Assembly (NCBI GenBank): GCA_038316335.1
Contig: JBBQAM010000014.1
Location: 11,971-75,970 of the forward strand
Length of the DNA: 64,000 bases
Direction of reading: 5' to 3'
Origin: JALHST01 sp038316335
GTDB taxonomy: Bacteria > Bacteroidota > Bacteroidia > Flavobacteriales > Flavobacteriaceae
Under the pieces are notes generated by a model that saw only the letters and a program-made list of their open reading frames with translations, was not told the origin of the DNA and did not search any database. Position numbers and translations under genes: made by a program. Of this stretch, positions 33,383 through 43,252 are shown in pieces; positions within the stretch are counted from its first letter, which is position 1; the number at the start of each line of letters is the position of its first letter.

Positions 33383-35314
33383 TTAATCCTTGATTCTAGG
33401 GGCATCCCTTAACTGAAAGGGTTTGGGCTCGCAGCATTCTAACGTGCCTCCCACCTGGACCGAGGAAGATCCATAGACCTTAATAGTCGATTTTATAAAG
33501 TCTTCCTCATTGGCCTTATAGATGTTATCTACATATTTCTGCGGATTACGATCGATATAAGGGAACCAGGTGCTTTGTATCTGGATCATAATGCGATGCC
33601 CTTTTTTAAAGGTATGCAATACATCCTGCAAGCGAAAGTTGATATCACTTATTTGCCCTGGGACGAAAGGTTCAGGTTTTTCGAAACTGTTTCGAAACCT
33701 GCCCCGAAACACTTCGGAACGCACCAATTGTTGGTAGCCACCCATGATTATATTATCAGGATTATGTTCGTAATTCGGATGATCCGAAGGATATACATCT
33801 ATCAATTTTACGACAAAATCAGCATCGGTTCCGGTCATGGAAACCTTTAATTTTGCCATGATTTCACCGGCAAGCGTTCTTTCGTTTTCGAGTTCTTCCG
33901 TTTCAAAAGTAAGTACGTCAGGCCTACGCGAAGCCTCACGCTGATCATCTGACATAAACCTCCGGGGCGTAAAGGTCAGGCCTTCTATCTGCGAGGTATA
34001 GGGAATCGGCTTTCTGGGATCGCTGGTGTATTCGAAGGCAGTTTCCTTATTGGTAGGCTTGTTGATGCTTAATTGCCCGTTTTCCCCAAAATAGAGGGTT
34101 ACAGGTTCTATTTCCTTCGGAGGCCAGGCATCGAAGGTTTCCCATTTTTTTGTACCTGTGTCGAACATATAGGCCTCTGGCAGGGGGTTGGTTACTTCGT
34201 CCTTTAAATAATGCCCGAAGAATTTGCGTTCAATTTCCCTTTGGTAAAAGGTTGAAATGCTATCGCCGAAATAGATGTGGTTGTGGGTAGTCTTGCCTCT
34301 TTCGCGTGCCCAACCGCCGTGGTCCCAAGGCCCCATGACAATCGTGTTATTGGCTTTCGGACTTGTGGCCTCTACGGTTTTATAAATATTCAAGGGCCCA
34401 TATAGGTCTTCGGCATCGAACCAACCGCCTACCGTCATTACTGCAGGGGTTATGTTTTTCAAATGGGGCAGGATGTTTCGTTTCTGCCAAAATTCATCAT
34501 AATTGGGATGATCTATGATTTGTTTCCAAAAAAAGTTATCGTTGTGAAATTTTTCGGTAATGTTTTTTAAAGGCCCCAACCTTAAATAAAAATCATACGC
34601 ATCTGCTGCGGGATTCTCGTAAAAGCGTTTAATTTGATCGAGGTACCAAGGGGCGCGGGTCAAGCCTTCCTTTTGATACCCAAAAACGGCAAATGCTGCG
34701 GTATAGCTTTCTAGATAAGCTCCTTGATGATGAAAGTCGTCAAAGAAAAAATCAGCGATGGGGGCTTGTGGAGAGGAAGCCTTCAAAGCAGGATGTGCAT
34801 CGATCATGCCAGCCGCTGCATAGTGCCCCGGATATGAAATGCCGTACATTCCGACCTTGCCATTGTTCCCTGGGAGCTGTTTGATCATCCAATCGATGGT
34901 ATCCCAGGTATCTGAACTTTCGTCAATATCGGTTTTGTTTTTTGGATCGTTTCCGGGAATATTGGGGCGCATATTGTCGAAGGTGCCATCAGACATATAA
35001 CGGCCTCGAACATCCTGGAAAACAAATATATAACCATCTTCGAAAAGGTATTTAGATGGATAACCGTGTAACTCAAAATTGCTATATCCAGATGCGTTGT
35101 AACAGGTTCTGTTAAGGAGGATCGGATATTTTTTTGAGGTATCCTTAGGCGTATAGACGACGGTAAAAAGCTCGGCACCATCACGAACTGGGATGCGATA
35201 CTCCTTCAGGTCGTAGTGCTCGCGAATGTATAATGAATCTGAGTCTTGGCCCCAGGCAACTGTTGAAAGAGTTAGTATTGTGTATAAAAAAATCAGTTTT
35301 CGTAACATGTGCAT
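33383..35314 (-). CDS. CocE/NonD family hydrolase (X-Pro dipeptidyl-peptidase-like)
   Basis: The 643-residue secreted protein (signal peptide MLRKLIFLYTILTLSTVAWGQ, from either ATG at 35314 or 35308) has an alpha/beta-hydrolase domain with Ser160 in GISYPGHY as nucleophile and a NRTCYNASGYSN oxyanion region. MGPWDHGGW supplies the His, and the C-terminal jelly-roll (PPD_C) begins near RRFMSDDQREASRRPDVL. Members hydrolyse cocaine-like esters, glutaryl-cephalosporins or X-Pro peptides; here a periplasmic peptidase or esterase is likely. Confidence 0.88.
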   Translation of the reverse strand: MHMLRKLIFLYTILTLSTVAWGQDSDSLYIREHYDLKEYRIPVRDGAELFTVVYTPKDTSKKYPILLNRTCYNASGYSNFELHGYPSKYLFEDGYIFVFQDVRGRYMSDGTFDNMRPNIPGNDPKNKTDIDESSDTWDTIDWMIKQLPGNNGKVGMYGISYPGHYAAAGMIDAHPALKASSPQAPIADFFFDDFHHQGAYLESYTAAFAVFGYQKEGLTRAPWYLDQIKRFYENPAADAYDFYLRLGPLKNITEKFHNDNFFWKQIIDHPNYDEFWQKRNILPHLKNITPAVMTVGGWFDAEDLYGPLNIYKTVEATSPKANNTIVMGPWDHGGWARERGKTTHNHIYFGDSISTFYQREIERKFFGHYLKDEVTNPLPEAYMFDTGTKKWETFDAWPPKEIEPVTLYFGENGQLSINKPTNKETAFEYTSDPRKPIPYTSQIEGLTFTPRRFMSDDQREASRRPDVLTFETEELENERTLAGEIMAKLKVSMTGTDADFVVKLIDVYPSDHPNYEHNPDNIIMGGYQQLVRSEVFRGRFRNSFEKPEPFVPGQISDINFRLQDVLHTFKKGHRIMIQIQSTWFPYIDRNPQKYVDNIYKANEEDFIKSTIKVYGSSSVQVGGTLECCEPKPFQLRDAPRIKD

Positions 35315-35378
35315 GGTTTTGGATTTTAAAGGCGGTAAAGACCCAATTGCCCCCCTTTTATTTTTTTATCGAAAATAA

Positions 35379-36656
35379 TCATTTGCTAGCTTTAAATGGC
35401 CCATACACTGCATCCCTAAAAGCATGGTGAAGGCCAATTGGATCGTATGGAAATAATTGAACGAAAAGTACGGCCGTAATCTCATTAACGGGATCGACCC
35501 AGAAGAGGGTGCTGGCCGCCCCGTCCCAAAAGAACTCGCCCACAACCCCCATGTTTTCTTTCGCATCTTTAGGAGGGGCAACCCGTACGGCAAAATCGAT
35601 ACCGAAACCCATCTGGCCCTTGCTGGGTAAGAAAGATCTTGGCTGAACGCTATCGGCCAACTGATTGGTCGTCATTAGCTTGACGGTTTCCGGTTTTAGA
35701 ATCGTAATCGTATCCAGGGTGCCTTTATTCAACAACATGCTTGCAAAGCGCATATAATTATCCAAGGTCGAGGTCAGACCCGACCCACCACGGGTCAAGG
35801 GCCAATGCTCTGTATAATTATCATAGGTGATCGAATCACGCACCAAGACGCCTTCATCCTTTCGAATATAGAGTGTCGCAAAGCGATCACGATCCACTTC
35901 TGGAATATAGTACCGGGTCTCCTTCAAACCAAGGGGATCCAATACATGTTCCTGAACATACTGGCCATAGGGAACCCCCGAGATGCGTTCGACCATAAAG
36001 GCCTGAACATCGACACATGGGCCATATTCCCATTGGGTTCCGGGTTGAAAGGCAAGGGGGGTCGCCCCCATTTTTTCGGCCATTTCAGTTAAGGTATTCA
36101 CTCGATTCATCGCATCTGCGGCCGCAACGAGCATCCCAAGCCCCGTGGAATCCGCATTGCGGGGAAAACCCGCCGTATGACGTGTAATGTCACGAATGGT
36201 AATCTCGCGATGTACATCTTCCAAAATGGGTTTTCCCTTTTTGTCTTCGCCCACATAAACCTTCATATTCGCAAATTCCGGGGCGTATTTTGAGAGGGGA
36301 TCGTCCAAATCGAATTTGCCTTCTTCCCACAAGGTCATCAGGGCGGTACCCGTGATGGGTTTGGTCATCGAATAGATCTGTACGATCGTATTGCGGTCCA
36401 TGGGTCTATGGGACTCCCGATCAGCTTCCCCGAATGCACCGTAATATACTTCTTTATCCTTTTCAAATATCAGGGCCGATACCCCAGCGATATTCCCGGA
36501 AGCCACAAAGGCCTGTAAGGTGCTATCAATACGAGTTTTGGCTGAATCATTAATGATAAAATTTCCGGTTACTTCATTAGTTTGCGTTTTGTTTTCCCTA
36601 CAAGCGGTAAGCGACAGTATTAAACTGACACCAATGCAAAGCGTCGCATGTTTCAT
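35379..36656 (-). CDS. Lipoprotein serine hydrolase, class C beta-lactamase family
   Basis: The 425-residue protein has a lipobox (LSLTAC, Cys19) and the SxxK motif Ser96-Met-Thr-Lys99 in IYSMTKPITG. The Tyr motif is EYGPCVD (Tyr-Gly-Pro). FFWDGAASTLFWVDP near the C-terminus is the family's third block. It resembles the gene at 22134 in layout (TLWEEGKFDLDDPLSKYAPEF in both in similar form), so the two are paralogues. It probably acts on peptides or esters in the envelope. Confidence 0.85.
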   Translation of the reverse strand: MKHATLCIGVSLILSLTACRENKTQTNEVTGNFIINDSAKTRIDSTLQAFVASGNIAGVSALIFEKDKEVYYGAFGEADRESHRPMDRNTIVQIYSMTKPITGTALMTLWEEGKFDLDDPLSKYAPEFANMKVYVGEDKKGKPILEDVHREITIRDITRHTAGFPRNADSTGLGMLVAAADAMNRVNTLTEMAEKMGATPLAFQPGTQWEYGPCVDVQAFMVERISGVPYGQYVQEHVLDPLGLKETRYYIPEVDRDRFATLYIRKDEGVLVRDSITYDNYTEHWPLTRGGSGLTSTLDNYMRFASMLLNKGTLDTITILKPETVKLMTTNQLADSVQPRSFLPSKGQMGFGIDFAVRVAPPKDAKENMGVVGEFFWDGAASTLFWVDPVNEITAVLFVQLFPYDPIGLHHAFRDAVYGPFKASK

Positions 36657-36739
36657 ACACTCCTATTTTTGGTAATTATATAGTATTCATTCCTTTAAAG
36701 GTGGTAGGATGGTTCGTTATACGATCCTTTCAAATTCAT

Positions 36740-38059
36740 TTAGTAGGTTGGCATTTTCCAAGGTGCCCGATAATCGGGCTTAAGATAGTGATTCGCCTCG
36801 GCGTACTCGGGAAAACGTTTATTCAGGTCATCCCACTCCAATTTTTTTTGTGTTCGATAGGAAATATTCCCCAAATGGGCCAACGTGGCCGCATTACGTC
36901 CCATTTCAATCGTACAATTAGGGTCATTTCTACTTTTTATGCAATCGAAAAAGTTTTTAGTATGCGCATCCAGACCATTGCCCCAGCTTTTTCTTGGGGG
37001 TACAACTTCGGTTAAATAGGTGCCTTCCACTTCAATGGGGAGTACTTTCCATCGCGCCCTGTTAATCGCCAATATACCGTTCTCTCCAATAAAGGCGATT
37101 CCTGGCTCGCCAGATTCCTCCAAATACGGGGAGATGCCCATGGCCATAAATTGTTCCCAAATAAAACTGAAATCCCCAAAATCATAAACCGTGGTCAAGG
37201 TATCCGGGGTTTCGGCCGCATCGTCTGGAAAGGCGAGATTTCCACCAATGGCCGCCACTGATAGTGGGGCGGTCGCTTTCATGCCGGCCAAGACCATGTC
37301 GAGCATATGAACTCCCCAATCGGTCATAAGGCCACCGGCATAGTCCCAAAAATAACGAAACGTACCATGAAATCGATTTTTATTAAAAGGGCGTTTGGGT
37401 GCAGGTCCTAACCAACGGTCATAATCAACTCCTACGGGTGCCGCTGTGTCAGGGAGGTTATCAAAACCGCGCCCATAGTTAACATCGGCCCATGCCTTTA
37501 CTTGCCGAATCTTGCCCAGGGTGCCTGAGTGTAAGTATTCAAGTGCTGCTATCCAATGTGGATCGCTACGTTGCCATTGCCCTACCTGCACTATGCAGTT
37601 ATTTTTACGAGCCGCCTTTACCATCAAGTCTGCCTCATAGATACTGTTTGCGATTGGTTTCTCGACATACACGTCTTTCCCCGCTTCGCACGCATCGATC
37701 ATCTGTAGACAATGCCAATGATCTGGGGTGCCAATAAATACGGCATTGAGCCCTTTAAGCTTCAGCATTTCCCGATGGTCATTAAACGTCTTGGGCCGAT
37801 ACCCGGTCTGGATCTCTAGTTCATCGGCCCGACCCTTAAGAAGGGCTGCATCTACATCGCAGAGGGCGGTGCATGCAGTTCCTTTATTTTTTAGAAAAGA
37901 AGTGAGATCCGCCCAGCCCATGCTATGTACCCCGATAAGGCCAACGTTAATGATGTCTTGTTTGGGGGTCGGGATTTTGGCGGTAATATTCCCTATTGGT
38001 AACGTAGAAGCCAAGGAAATGGAACCTACATCTTTAAGGAATTTTCGTCTGCTTGGCAT
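36740..38059 (-). CDS. Gfo/Idh/MocA family oxidoreductase with Tat-type signal
   Basis: The 439-residue protein begins MPSRRKFLKDVGSISLAST, a twin-arginine signal. The Rossmann domain follows (INVGLIGVHSMGWADLTSF, a GxGxxG variant), with VEKPIANSIYEADLMV giving the EKP motif with the catalytic Lys. The C-terminal domain has FRYFWDYAGGLMTDWGVHMLD, a common feature of secreted Bacteroidetes members. Such exported enzymes act on sugars or glycosides with tightly bound NAD(H). Substrate unknown. Confidence 0.9.
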   Translation of the reverse strand: MPSRRKFLKDVGSISLASTLPIGNITAKIPTPKQDIINVGLIGVHSMGWADLTSFLKNKGTACTALCDVDAALLKGRADELEIQTGYRPKTFNDHREMLKLKGLNAVFIGTPDHWHCLQMIDACEAGKDVYVEKPIANSIYEADLMVKAARKNNCIVQVGQWQRSDPHWIAALEYLHSGTLGKIRQVKAWADVNYGRGFDNLPDTAAPVGVDYDRWLGPAPKRPFNKNRFHGTFRYFWDYAGGLMTDWGVHMLDMVLAGMKATAPLSVAAIGGNLAFPDDAAETPDTLTTVYDFGDFSFIWEQFMAMGISPYLEESGEPGIAFIGENGILAINRARWKVLPIEVEGTYLTEVVPPRKSWGNGLDAHTKNFFDCIKSRNDPNCTIEMGRNAATLAHLGNISYRTQKKLEWDDLNKRFPEYAEANHYLKPDYRAPWKMPTY

Positions 38060-38184
38060 ACCATGAAATTCAGTCTTTGAAAATAAGGCTTTTTTACCAA
38101 AAAATGACCGGTGTTTTATTTTAAGGTGCCTTCAAAAAATTTTACAGCAACTTAATAGCTGCTTGATCAATCGATTATGTAAGG

Positions 38185-38583
38185 TTATGCAATGCTGGTT
38201 TCAATGAGCCATATATGACCAAAAGGATCCTTGATCTGCCCTTGTCGATATCCGTAATCATAGGTCTTTGCAGGAGAAACGACCGTTGCCCCAGCTGTGA
38301 TTGCCTGCTGCATGACGCGGTCTACATCAGTAACAAATAGTCCGATAATTACTGTTGTTCCCTGCATATTCAGTGGATCAAATCGACCTGCCATGGGCTT
38401 TTCTTCATGCACTTGAAACAGCGCCGCTTCGATCATAAGTTCAGCCACATGGATGCTGAGATCATCATTCGTGAACCGTCTAATTTCGACCGCGCCAAAG
38501 GCATTGGTATAAAAACTGATATCTGTAATGCCACTTTTAATAAAAAGTTGGGGAGCAAAATGGAATTGGTTGTCTTGTATCAT
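38185..38583 (-). CDS. VOC family protein (PhnB/glyoxalase-like)
   Basis: The 132-residue protein shows one vicinal oxygen chelate unit pair: AISFYTNAFGA-like opening (SFYTNAFGAVEIRRF), the mid VTDVDRVMQQAITAGATVV helix, and the ending RQGQIKDPFGHIWLIET with the PFGHxW motif. It belongs to the PhnB-like group. Activity is unknown; members include resistance proteins and isomerases. An exact TAnnTTTG element lies about 50 bases upstream. Confidence 0.87.
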   Translation of the reverse strand: MIQDNQFHFAPQLFIKSGITDISFYTNAFGAVEIRRFTNDDLSIHVAELMIEAALFQVHEEKPMAGRFDPLNMQGTTVIIGLFVTDVDRVMQQAITAGATVVSPAKTYDYGYRQGQIKDPFGHIWLIETSIA

Positions 38584-38630
38584 TTTGGGTTATACCTCGT
38601 TTTAGAAAATGGTTCGATGCGACCCCTGTT

Positions 38631-38638
38631 CAAAGTTA
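38631..38638 (-). promoter_or_regulatory. -7 promoter element of the VOC gene
   Basis: TAACTTTG on the minus strand matches TAnnTTTG exactly, 48 bases before the VOC ATG. It lies in the gap after the TerB-like gene. Confidence 0.4.
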
Positions 38639-38659
38639 CCATGCGTTTATCGTTAACTT

Positions 38660-38986
38660 TTAGGAGTCTTGACCGATACCGATGGAAGCCAAAATGGAAA
38701 AGATCAAGGTGACCTCCTTTTGATGCACGAAGCCATCGGCTTTTGCCATATCCTTCAATATGCGCGCCAAGGCAACCTTCTTAACCTCAGGCATGCCAGC
38801 AAGGATCAACATACCTTGTTCAGTTGCAACATTTCTGGCCTGCACGATAAAATTGCTATCAAAATCAATATGGTGCATCAGAAGACCGAGCGCATTGATT
38901 TCTCCGTTATGAATGATGCCATCTGCATACATTACGGCGTCGACTGCATGTACTATGGCCAATTTTTCGGCTAGTGTAAACTCCAA
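38660..38986 (-). CDS. TerB-like small protein, paralogue 1
   Basis: The 108-residue acidic helical protein starts with TTG at 38986; this is supported by its paralogue at 47230, which has ATG at the same position (MEFNLAEKLAIV). Repeats such as DAVMYADGIIHNGEI and ADGFVHQKEV resemble the tellurite-resistance TerB fold, where D-G-E motifs bind metal. About half of the positions match the second copy. The role is unknown; TerB domains sense metals or sit in envelope stress systems. Confidence 0.7.
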   Translation of the reverse strand: MEFTLAEKLAIVHAVDAVMYADGIIHNGEINALGLLMHHIDFDSNFIVQARNVATEQGMLILAGMPEVKKVALARILKDMAKADGFVHQKEVTLIFSILASIGIGQDS

Positions 38987-39224
38987 GGCGTATCGGATTA
39001 TGAGTGTTCGAAGGTACGTATATTTTGTGTAAACGGGATACCTTAAAAAGTTAGGGCCAGCAATCGTATCTTCAAGAATATTAGGAGGTGGACATGGGAA
39101 GAAGCCATTGGAAAGTGAGTAACCATGGGCGTAGATTCCATTTTATGAATAGATGCCCTCATTTAAATAGGCTCGTTTTAAGGCTTTCAAATGGCCTTAT
39201 CGCAAATCTTCAGTACCTGTCATC

Positions 39225-39962
39225 TTATCTATTGATCTTGAAAATATCTAGTTTAATATCATCCAATCCCACATCGTCAAACGGATATTCCAATTGATTT
39301 TGAATATTATATAATGAGATTAGGATAAACTCACTTGAAAGCACAATGAAATAGGTAACCCACTTAGCAGCACCGAAACCAATACTATGAATTATGGTAG
39401 GGGCATAGATCAGTGGAAAAACATAGATAAAAATAAGGCAATAGGCCTTCAGGCTAATAGGGGTTCTGTGAATATGAATGGCGTGCAGATTTTCAATAGC
39501 CTCATGAAGATCATTAAGGTATCTGAATATTTTGTCCCGGAGTCCCTTAGGAATCGTCGCGTTTTTGTCTAATATGGTATGATACAGTTTATCGACGATG
39601 GCATCGAGGTCTGCCGTTTCGTGATCACTACTTTTGAGATGTTCAACGACCTTATCGCTTATTTCCAATAGGATCTTCGAGAATTCCGATTTAATTTCCG
39701 TCGATAAGTTTTGGTCACAGGTCACGAAATATTGAACGGTCTTTAACGAAGCCCTGAACTGACTTAGATGTTCCAATGCCTTTTCACGTCTTCGGAAAGA
39801 TCCTCGAATAGTAAATACCAATGGGAAGATTACAGCGATGCTGATTAATGTCAAATCGACATTATAGCTTATTTCATATTCATAGGAAACTAAAATGGTA
39901 ACAATTGATATTATCATTACTAAAAGTGTCCTATAATTTAAAATGGTCAGGTAATTTTTCAA
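39225..39962 (-). CDS. Bestrophin-like membrane protein
   Basis: The 245-residue protein has two N-terminal membrane segments (about 12-50), a cytosolic helical middle and two more segments near 170-215. LYNIQNQLEYPFDDVGLDDIKLDIF near the end matches the bestrophin 'E.E.PFG.D.ND..LD' block, in which acidic residues bind calcium. It is probably an anion channel of the UPF0187 group. The frame has a stop two codons before the TTG at 39962 and no ATG until residue 16, so TTG is the likely start. Confidence 0.75.
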   Translation of the reverse strand: MKNYLTILNYRTLLVMIISIVTILVSYEYEISYNVDLTLISIAVIFPLVFTIRGSFRRREKALEHLSQFRASLKTVQYFVTCDQNLSTEIKSEFSKILLEISDKVVEHLKSSDHETADLDAIVDKLYHTILDKNATIPKGLRDKIFRYLNDLHEAIENLHAIHIHRTPISLKAYCLIFIYVFPLIYAPTIIHSIGFGAAKWVTYFIVLSSEFILISLYNIQNQLEYPFDDVGLDDIKLDIFKINR

Positions 39963-40008
39963 AGAAGGTTAACTTTTGGCTATATTTATTAAATCTAGCT
40001 GAAATTTC

Positions 40009-41070
40009 ATGAAAAAGCAAGTCATTCGTCCATTCCTTTTCGCTCTTTTTGTCCTAACGTATTCCTCATATTCACAGGAAGTTGCTGAAACCGAGGCACA
40101 GCTCGATGTTACTGAGCTTTTTGCAAGTGAATCGATATTGCCTATAAAATTGAGTTATTCCCTCAGGGATGCAAATCGGGAAACGAATGACAGTACCTAT
40201 ATAAAAACGGCGCTATCCTATGAGGAGGCCGATGGTACATGGCGAACTTTCGAAGTAGAGATACGGGCACGAGGTAATTTTAGGCGCAAAAACTGCTATT
40301 TCGCGCCTATAAAAATGAAAATTGATAAAAAAGTATCAACGGGAACTTTGTTTGAGGGGAATAAACGGTTGAAGCTGGTCTTGCCATGTTTATTACAAAA
40401 AAACACAAATGACAATATTGTCAAGGAATTTATGGCCTATAAATTATTCGAGGTCATTTCCCCGTACCATTTCAAGACCAAAATGCTTTCGATAGATCTT
40501 GAGGAGCTGAAAAATAAAAAAACCGTCGAACATAAGATCAAAGGATTTTTCATAGAGGATGATAAAAAAGTGGCGGCACGCCATCAGGGCAAGGTACTCG
40601 AGCGATCTGTGCATCCGTTGCAACAAGATGCCGTTGCCTCGCTTCGAAATGACCTATTTCAATACATGATCGGCAATACCGATTTTTCGTCGGCGTACCA
40701 ACACAACGGAAAACTTTTGTTCATTGATAAAAGTACCATCCCGATACCCTATGATTTTGATATGGCGGGACTAATCAATGCCAGTTATGCGACCGTTTCC
40801 CAAATACAAGGGGAGACGCTTGAGATTACCAAGGTAACCGATAGAATGTATCGTGGCTTCAAGAGGGACAATCAAGTACTGCAGCAGGTAAGACAGGAAT
40901 TTTTGGATAATAAAATACGCATGATGGCCATTATAGATGGACTACAGGCGAATTTTGACGATCCACGCGAATTTTCTACCGCTAGGAAATACATCGCGGA
41001 CTTCTTTGAGATTATGGCGGATGATGCCCGGTTTAAAAGGGAGATCGTAGATCGTGGTCGCACTAAATAA
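40009..41070 (+). CDS. Secreted protein with CotH kinase-like features
   Basis: The 353-residue protein has a signal peptide (MKKQVIRPFLFALFVLTYSSYSQ). IRARGNFRRKNCYFAPIKM recalls the 'RG.gS' nucleotide loop of CotH-type kinases, YMIGNTDFSSAYQHN their 'l.G..D.h..N' block, and PIPYDFDMAGLINASY their DFD metal motif. I therefore suspect an atypical secreted kinase, but the resemblance is by eye and distant. It is divergent from the bestrophin-like gene, 46 bases apart. Confidence 0.6.
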   Translation: MKKQVIRPFLFALFVLTYSSYSQEVAETEAQLDVTELFASESILPIKLSYSLRDANRETNDSTYIKTALSYEEADGTWRTFEVEIRARGNFRRKNCYFAPIKMKIDKKVSTGTLFEGNKRLKLVLPCLLQKNTNDNIVKEFMAYKLFEVISPYHFKTKMLSIDLEELKNKKTVEHKIKGFFIEDDKKVAARHQGKVLERSVHPLQQDAVASLRNDLFQYMIGNTDFSSAYQHNGKLLFIDKSTIPIPYDFDMAGLINASYATVSQIQGETLEITKVTDRMYRGFKRDNQVLQQVRQEFLDNKIRMMAIIDGLQANFDDPREFSTARKYIADFFEIMADDARFKREIVDRGRTK

Positions 41071-41200
41071 GACGTAAAGGGCATTCTAAGAATCGGCTCT
41101 ATAAACTGTTTTTATCAGGTAGGTTCAATCGATTGTTTTATCGCATCGAACGTATAAAAATTTTCGCATTTCATCCTTAAGAATGAGGATTTCTTTCGAT

Positions 41201-42892
41201 TTATTGGCCTTTAGCCTGAAAGATTTCAACCAAAGGTTCGCCTGTAGTCCCGCTCGGTAATCCGATATTAAGTAGCATTGCCAAACTTGGCGCAATATCG
41301 ATAGGCGCCACTTTTCGCACTGATTCTCCTTGGGGGATGCCCGTACCAAACCATACCAAAGGAACATGCGTGTCATAGGCAAAACCAGAACCATGCGTAG
41401 TTCCTTTTACTTGCGATACTGGGATTATTGAATTTGGGTTTTGGGTAAAACCTGAATCAAATGACAAAAGAACATCCCCCGAACGTTTTGCGTAATAGCC
41501 ATTTTGTACGAAGTGCTTTATGCCCGAGTCATAATTCATAGACCTTAGATGATGTGCCGTTAGCACATTTTGAATTCCCGGCATATCGATCAAGACGTCT
41601 GCGACTTCCTGTTCTATGACATTTAAATCTAATTTGAGATTCGCGATCAAAGATCGATTGAGATATAGCTGTTCCCCATCAAAATTTTCAATCCAGGCAT
41701 TCTGACCATATTTTGAATTCAAGAAATTGATCACGGCGTCTTTGTATTCCTTAATACGAGCGACCCCTGCGGGTAACTTATGGTCTTTCAAGAAAGATGC
41801 CACAGGCATGGCCGCATGGTCTGCAGTCAAAAAAAGGACATAATTATTTTTGCCGACCATGGTGTCTAAAGAATTTAAAAGTCGTTCAATATCCTTATCA
41901 AGCCTAAGATATACATCTTCGATTTCCACCGATTGTGGTCCAAAAGTATGGCCCATAATGTCTGGCACGGTATAGCTGATGTTTAAAAAATCGGTAATTG
42001 CATCTTGCCCAAGTGCTTCGTTTTTTACGGCTTCGAGGGCAAAGTCTGTAAGTAGGGAATTCCCGGCCGGAGTCACCCATATCAATTGATATTCCGAACC
42101 CACTGCCTTATATTTTTCGCGCATATTTTTTAAATCATAGGGAAAGGTCGGACTCGGTTTACCGCCCAATGAAGGCTCATAGTTATTGTTGTCGGCTTCA
42201 CTTTCAGTATAGGTCTCTATAGGATATAATGTATTCCAAGTGGTGTTTAGATAGTCACTTGATTTTCCTAATTTATTAAAGGCACTTACCCATTTTGGTA
42301 ATTCATCCATGTAATACGTGCTTGAAACGAAATTCCCAGGGCTAGTTACCCAATCATGCCAATAGGCCGCATTCGCGGTATGGCCCCCCGGTAAAATGGC
42401 GCCACGGTCCTTAAGGGAAATACTGATTACCTTGGCATTAAAATTGGTCGCTAGGCGAAGTTCGTCAGAAATGGTCGTTGTCAAAAGATTTTTAGGCGAA
42501 GCTCCTAAGGCATTTTTTTCAGTAGACCCAACAATTGTTTCAGTTCCATCATCTACATTGCCGAGCAATTGATTCGTATAGCGATCATACCAACTATTGC
42601 CGATGATACCATGAACAGCTGGGGTAGTACCCGTATAAATAGAAGCATGACCAGCTGCTGTGACGGTCGGCACATAATTATAGTTGGCATTTTTAAAATT
42701 ATAACCTTGCCGAACCAATCTCATGAAACCACCCGTCGAATATTTTTTATCATATCGATAAAGCTGATCAGATCTCATTTGATCTACCACGATGCCTACT
42801 ACCAACTTGGGTTTCATGTCCATAGCGTTTTGACCCAGCAAATCGGATCCAGGCAGGAGGGAAATTATAGTGAAAAATAGGATACGCTTCAT
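41201..42892 (-). CDS. pafA: PafA-like alkaline phosphatase
   Basis: The 563-residue secreted enzyme has VGIVVDQMRSD (first metal Asp), nucleophile Thr78 in PTVTAAGHAS, Asn99 in GIIGNSWYD, and late metal ligands in FLTADHAAMP and TTHGSGFAYD. Thr nucleophile and Asn correspond to Thr79 and Asn100 of the Elizabethkingia (Chryseobacterium) meningosepticum PafA, one residue offset. PafA hydrolyses phosphate monoesters in the periplasm and is constitutive in some flavobacteria. The three-gene operon with a PstS-like protein lies 1.2 kb away. Confidence 0.9.
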   Translation of the reverse strand: MKRILFFTIISLLPGSDLLGQNAMDMKPKLVVGIVVDQMRSDQLYRYDKKYSTGGFMRLVRQGYNFKNANYNYVPTVTAAGHASIYTGTTPAVHGIIGNSWYDRYTNQLLGNVDDGTETIVGSTEKNALGASPKNLLTTTISDELRLATNFNAKVISISLKDRGAILPGGHTANAAYWHDWVTSPGNFVSSTYYMDELPKWVSAFNKLGKSSDYLNTTWNTLYPIETYTESEADNNNYEPSLGGKPSPTFPYDLKNMREKYKAVGSEYQLIWVTPAGNSLLTDFALEAVKNEALGQDAITDFLNISYTVPDIMGHTFGPQSVEIEDVYLRLDKDIERLLNSLDTMVGKNNYVLFLTADHAAMPVASFLKDHKLPAGVARIKEYKDAVINFLNSKYGQNAWIENFDGEQLYLNRSLIANLKLDLNVIEQEVADVLIDMPGIQNVLTAHHLRSMNYDSGIKHFVQNGYYAKRSGDVLLSFDSGFTQNPNSIIPVSQVKGTTHGSGFAYDTHVPLVWFGTGIPQGESVRKVAPIDIAPSLAMLLNIGLPSGTTGEPLVEIFQAKGQ

Positions 42893-43252
42893 CTTGTCTG
42901 ATTTATGATTTTATGAATGTGCATGAAGTATAGCACCTGCTAAAGTGTTTTTAATCAGAAAAGATACTAAATTCAAATAGTATTCAATCAATTTTTCAAT
43001 GACCGAATGAAAGGAATCGAAGGAGAAAGTGATAGGGATCGTATCCACTTTTTTAGTATTTCACCGTGGTCCTTTCTTTATGGGTTCTAGGTCTATTGAA
43101 AGATACCGTACTTCGAAAAAGCGAAGTTTTTTACAAGAACACGCACTTAAAATAGTTATTTTTAATATCCTAAACGTGGGGATACGGCCACATGTTCTAG
43201 AGAAATGCCATGATCAGGGGGCATTTTTAGTTTCCTGAAATCGTTGTGAAGC
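42893..43252. other. Intergenic region between pafA and the HD gene
   Basis: The 360-base gap separates two divergent genes. It contains a plus-strand terminator-like hairpin at 43110-43132. The open frame seen on the plus strand at 43029-43238 has no family resemblance. No tRNA or exact TAnnTTTG was found for either gene. Confidence 0.45.
43110..43132 (+). terminator. Rho-independent terminator-like hairpin without an upstream gene
   Basis: ACTTCG (43110-43115) and CGAAGT (43122-43127) form a 6-bp stem with a 6-base loop, followed by a run of T to 43132. It has the right form for termination on the plus strand, yet no plus-strand gene precedes it within the divergent gap. Confidence 0.5.

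Noticed and set aside
43029..43238. A 69-codon plus-strand frame in the pafA-HD gap
   Set aside because: No recognisable protein pattern, and the terminator-like hairpin at 43110 lies inside it.
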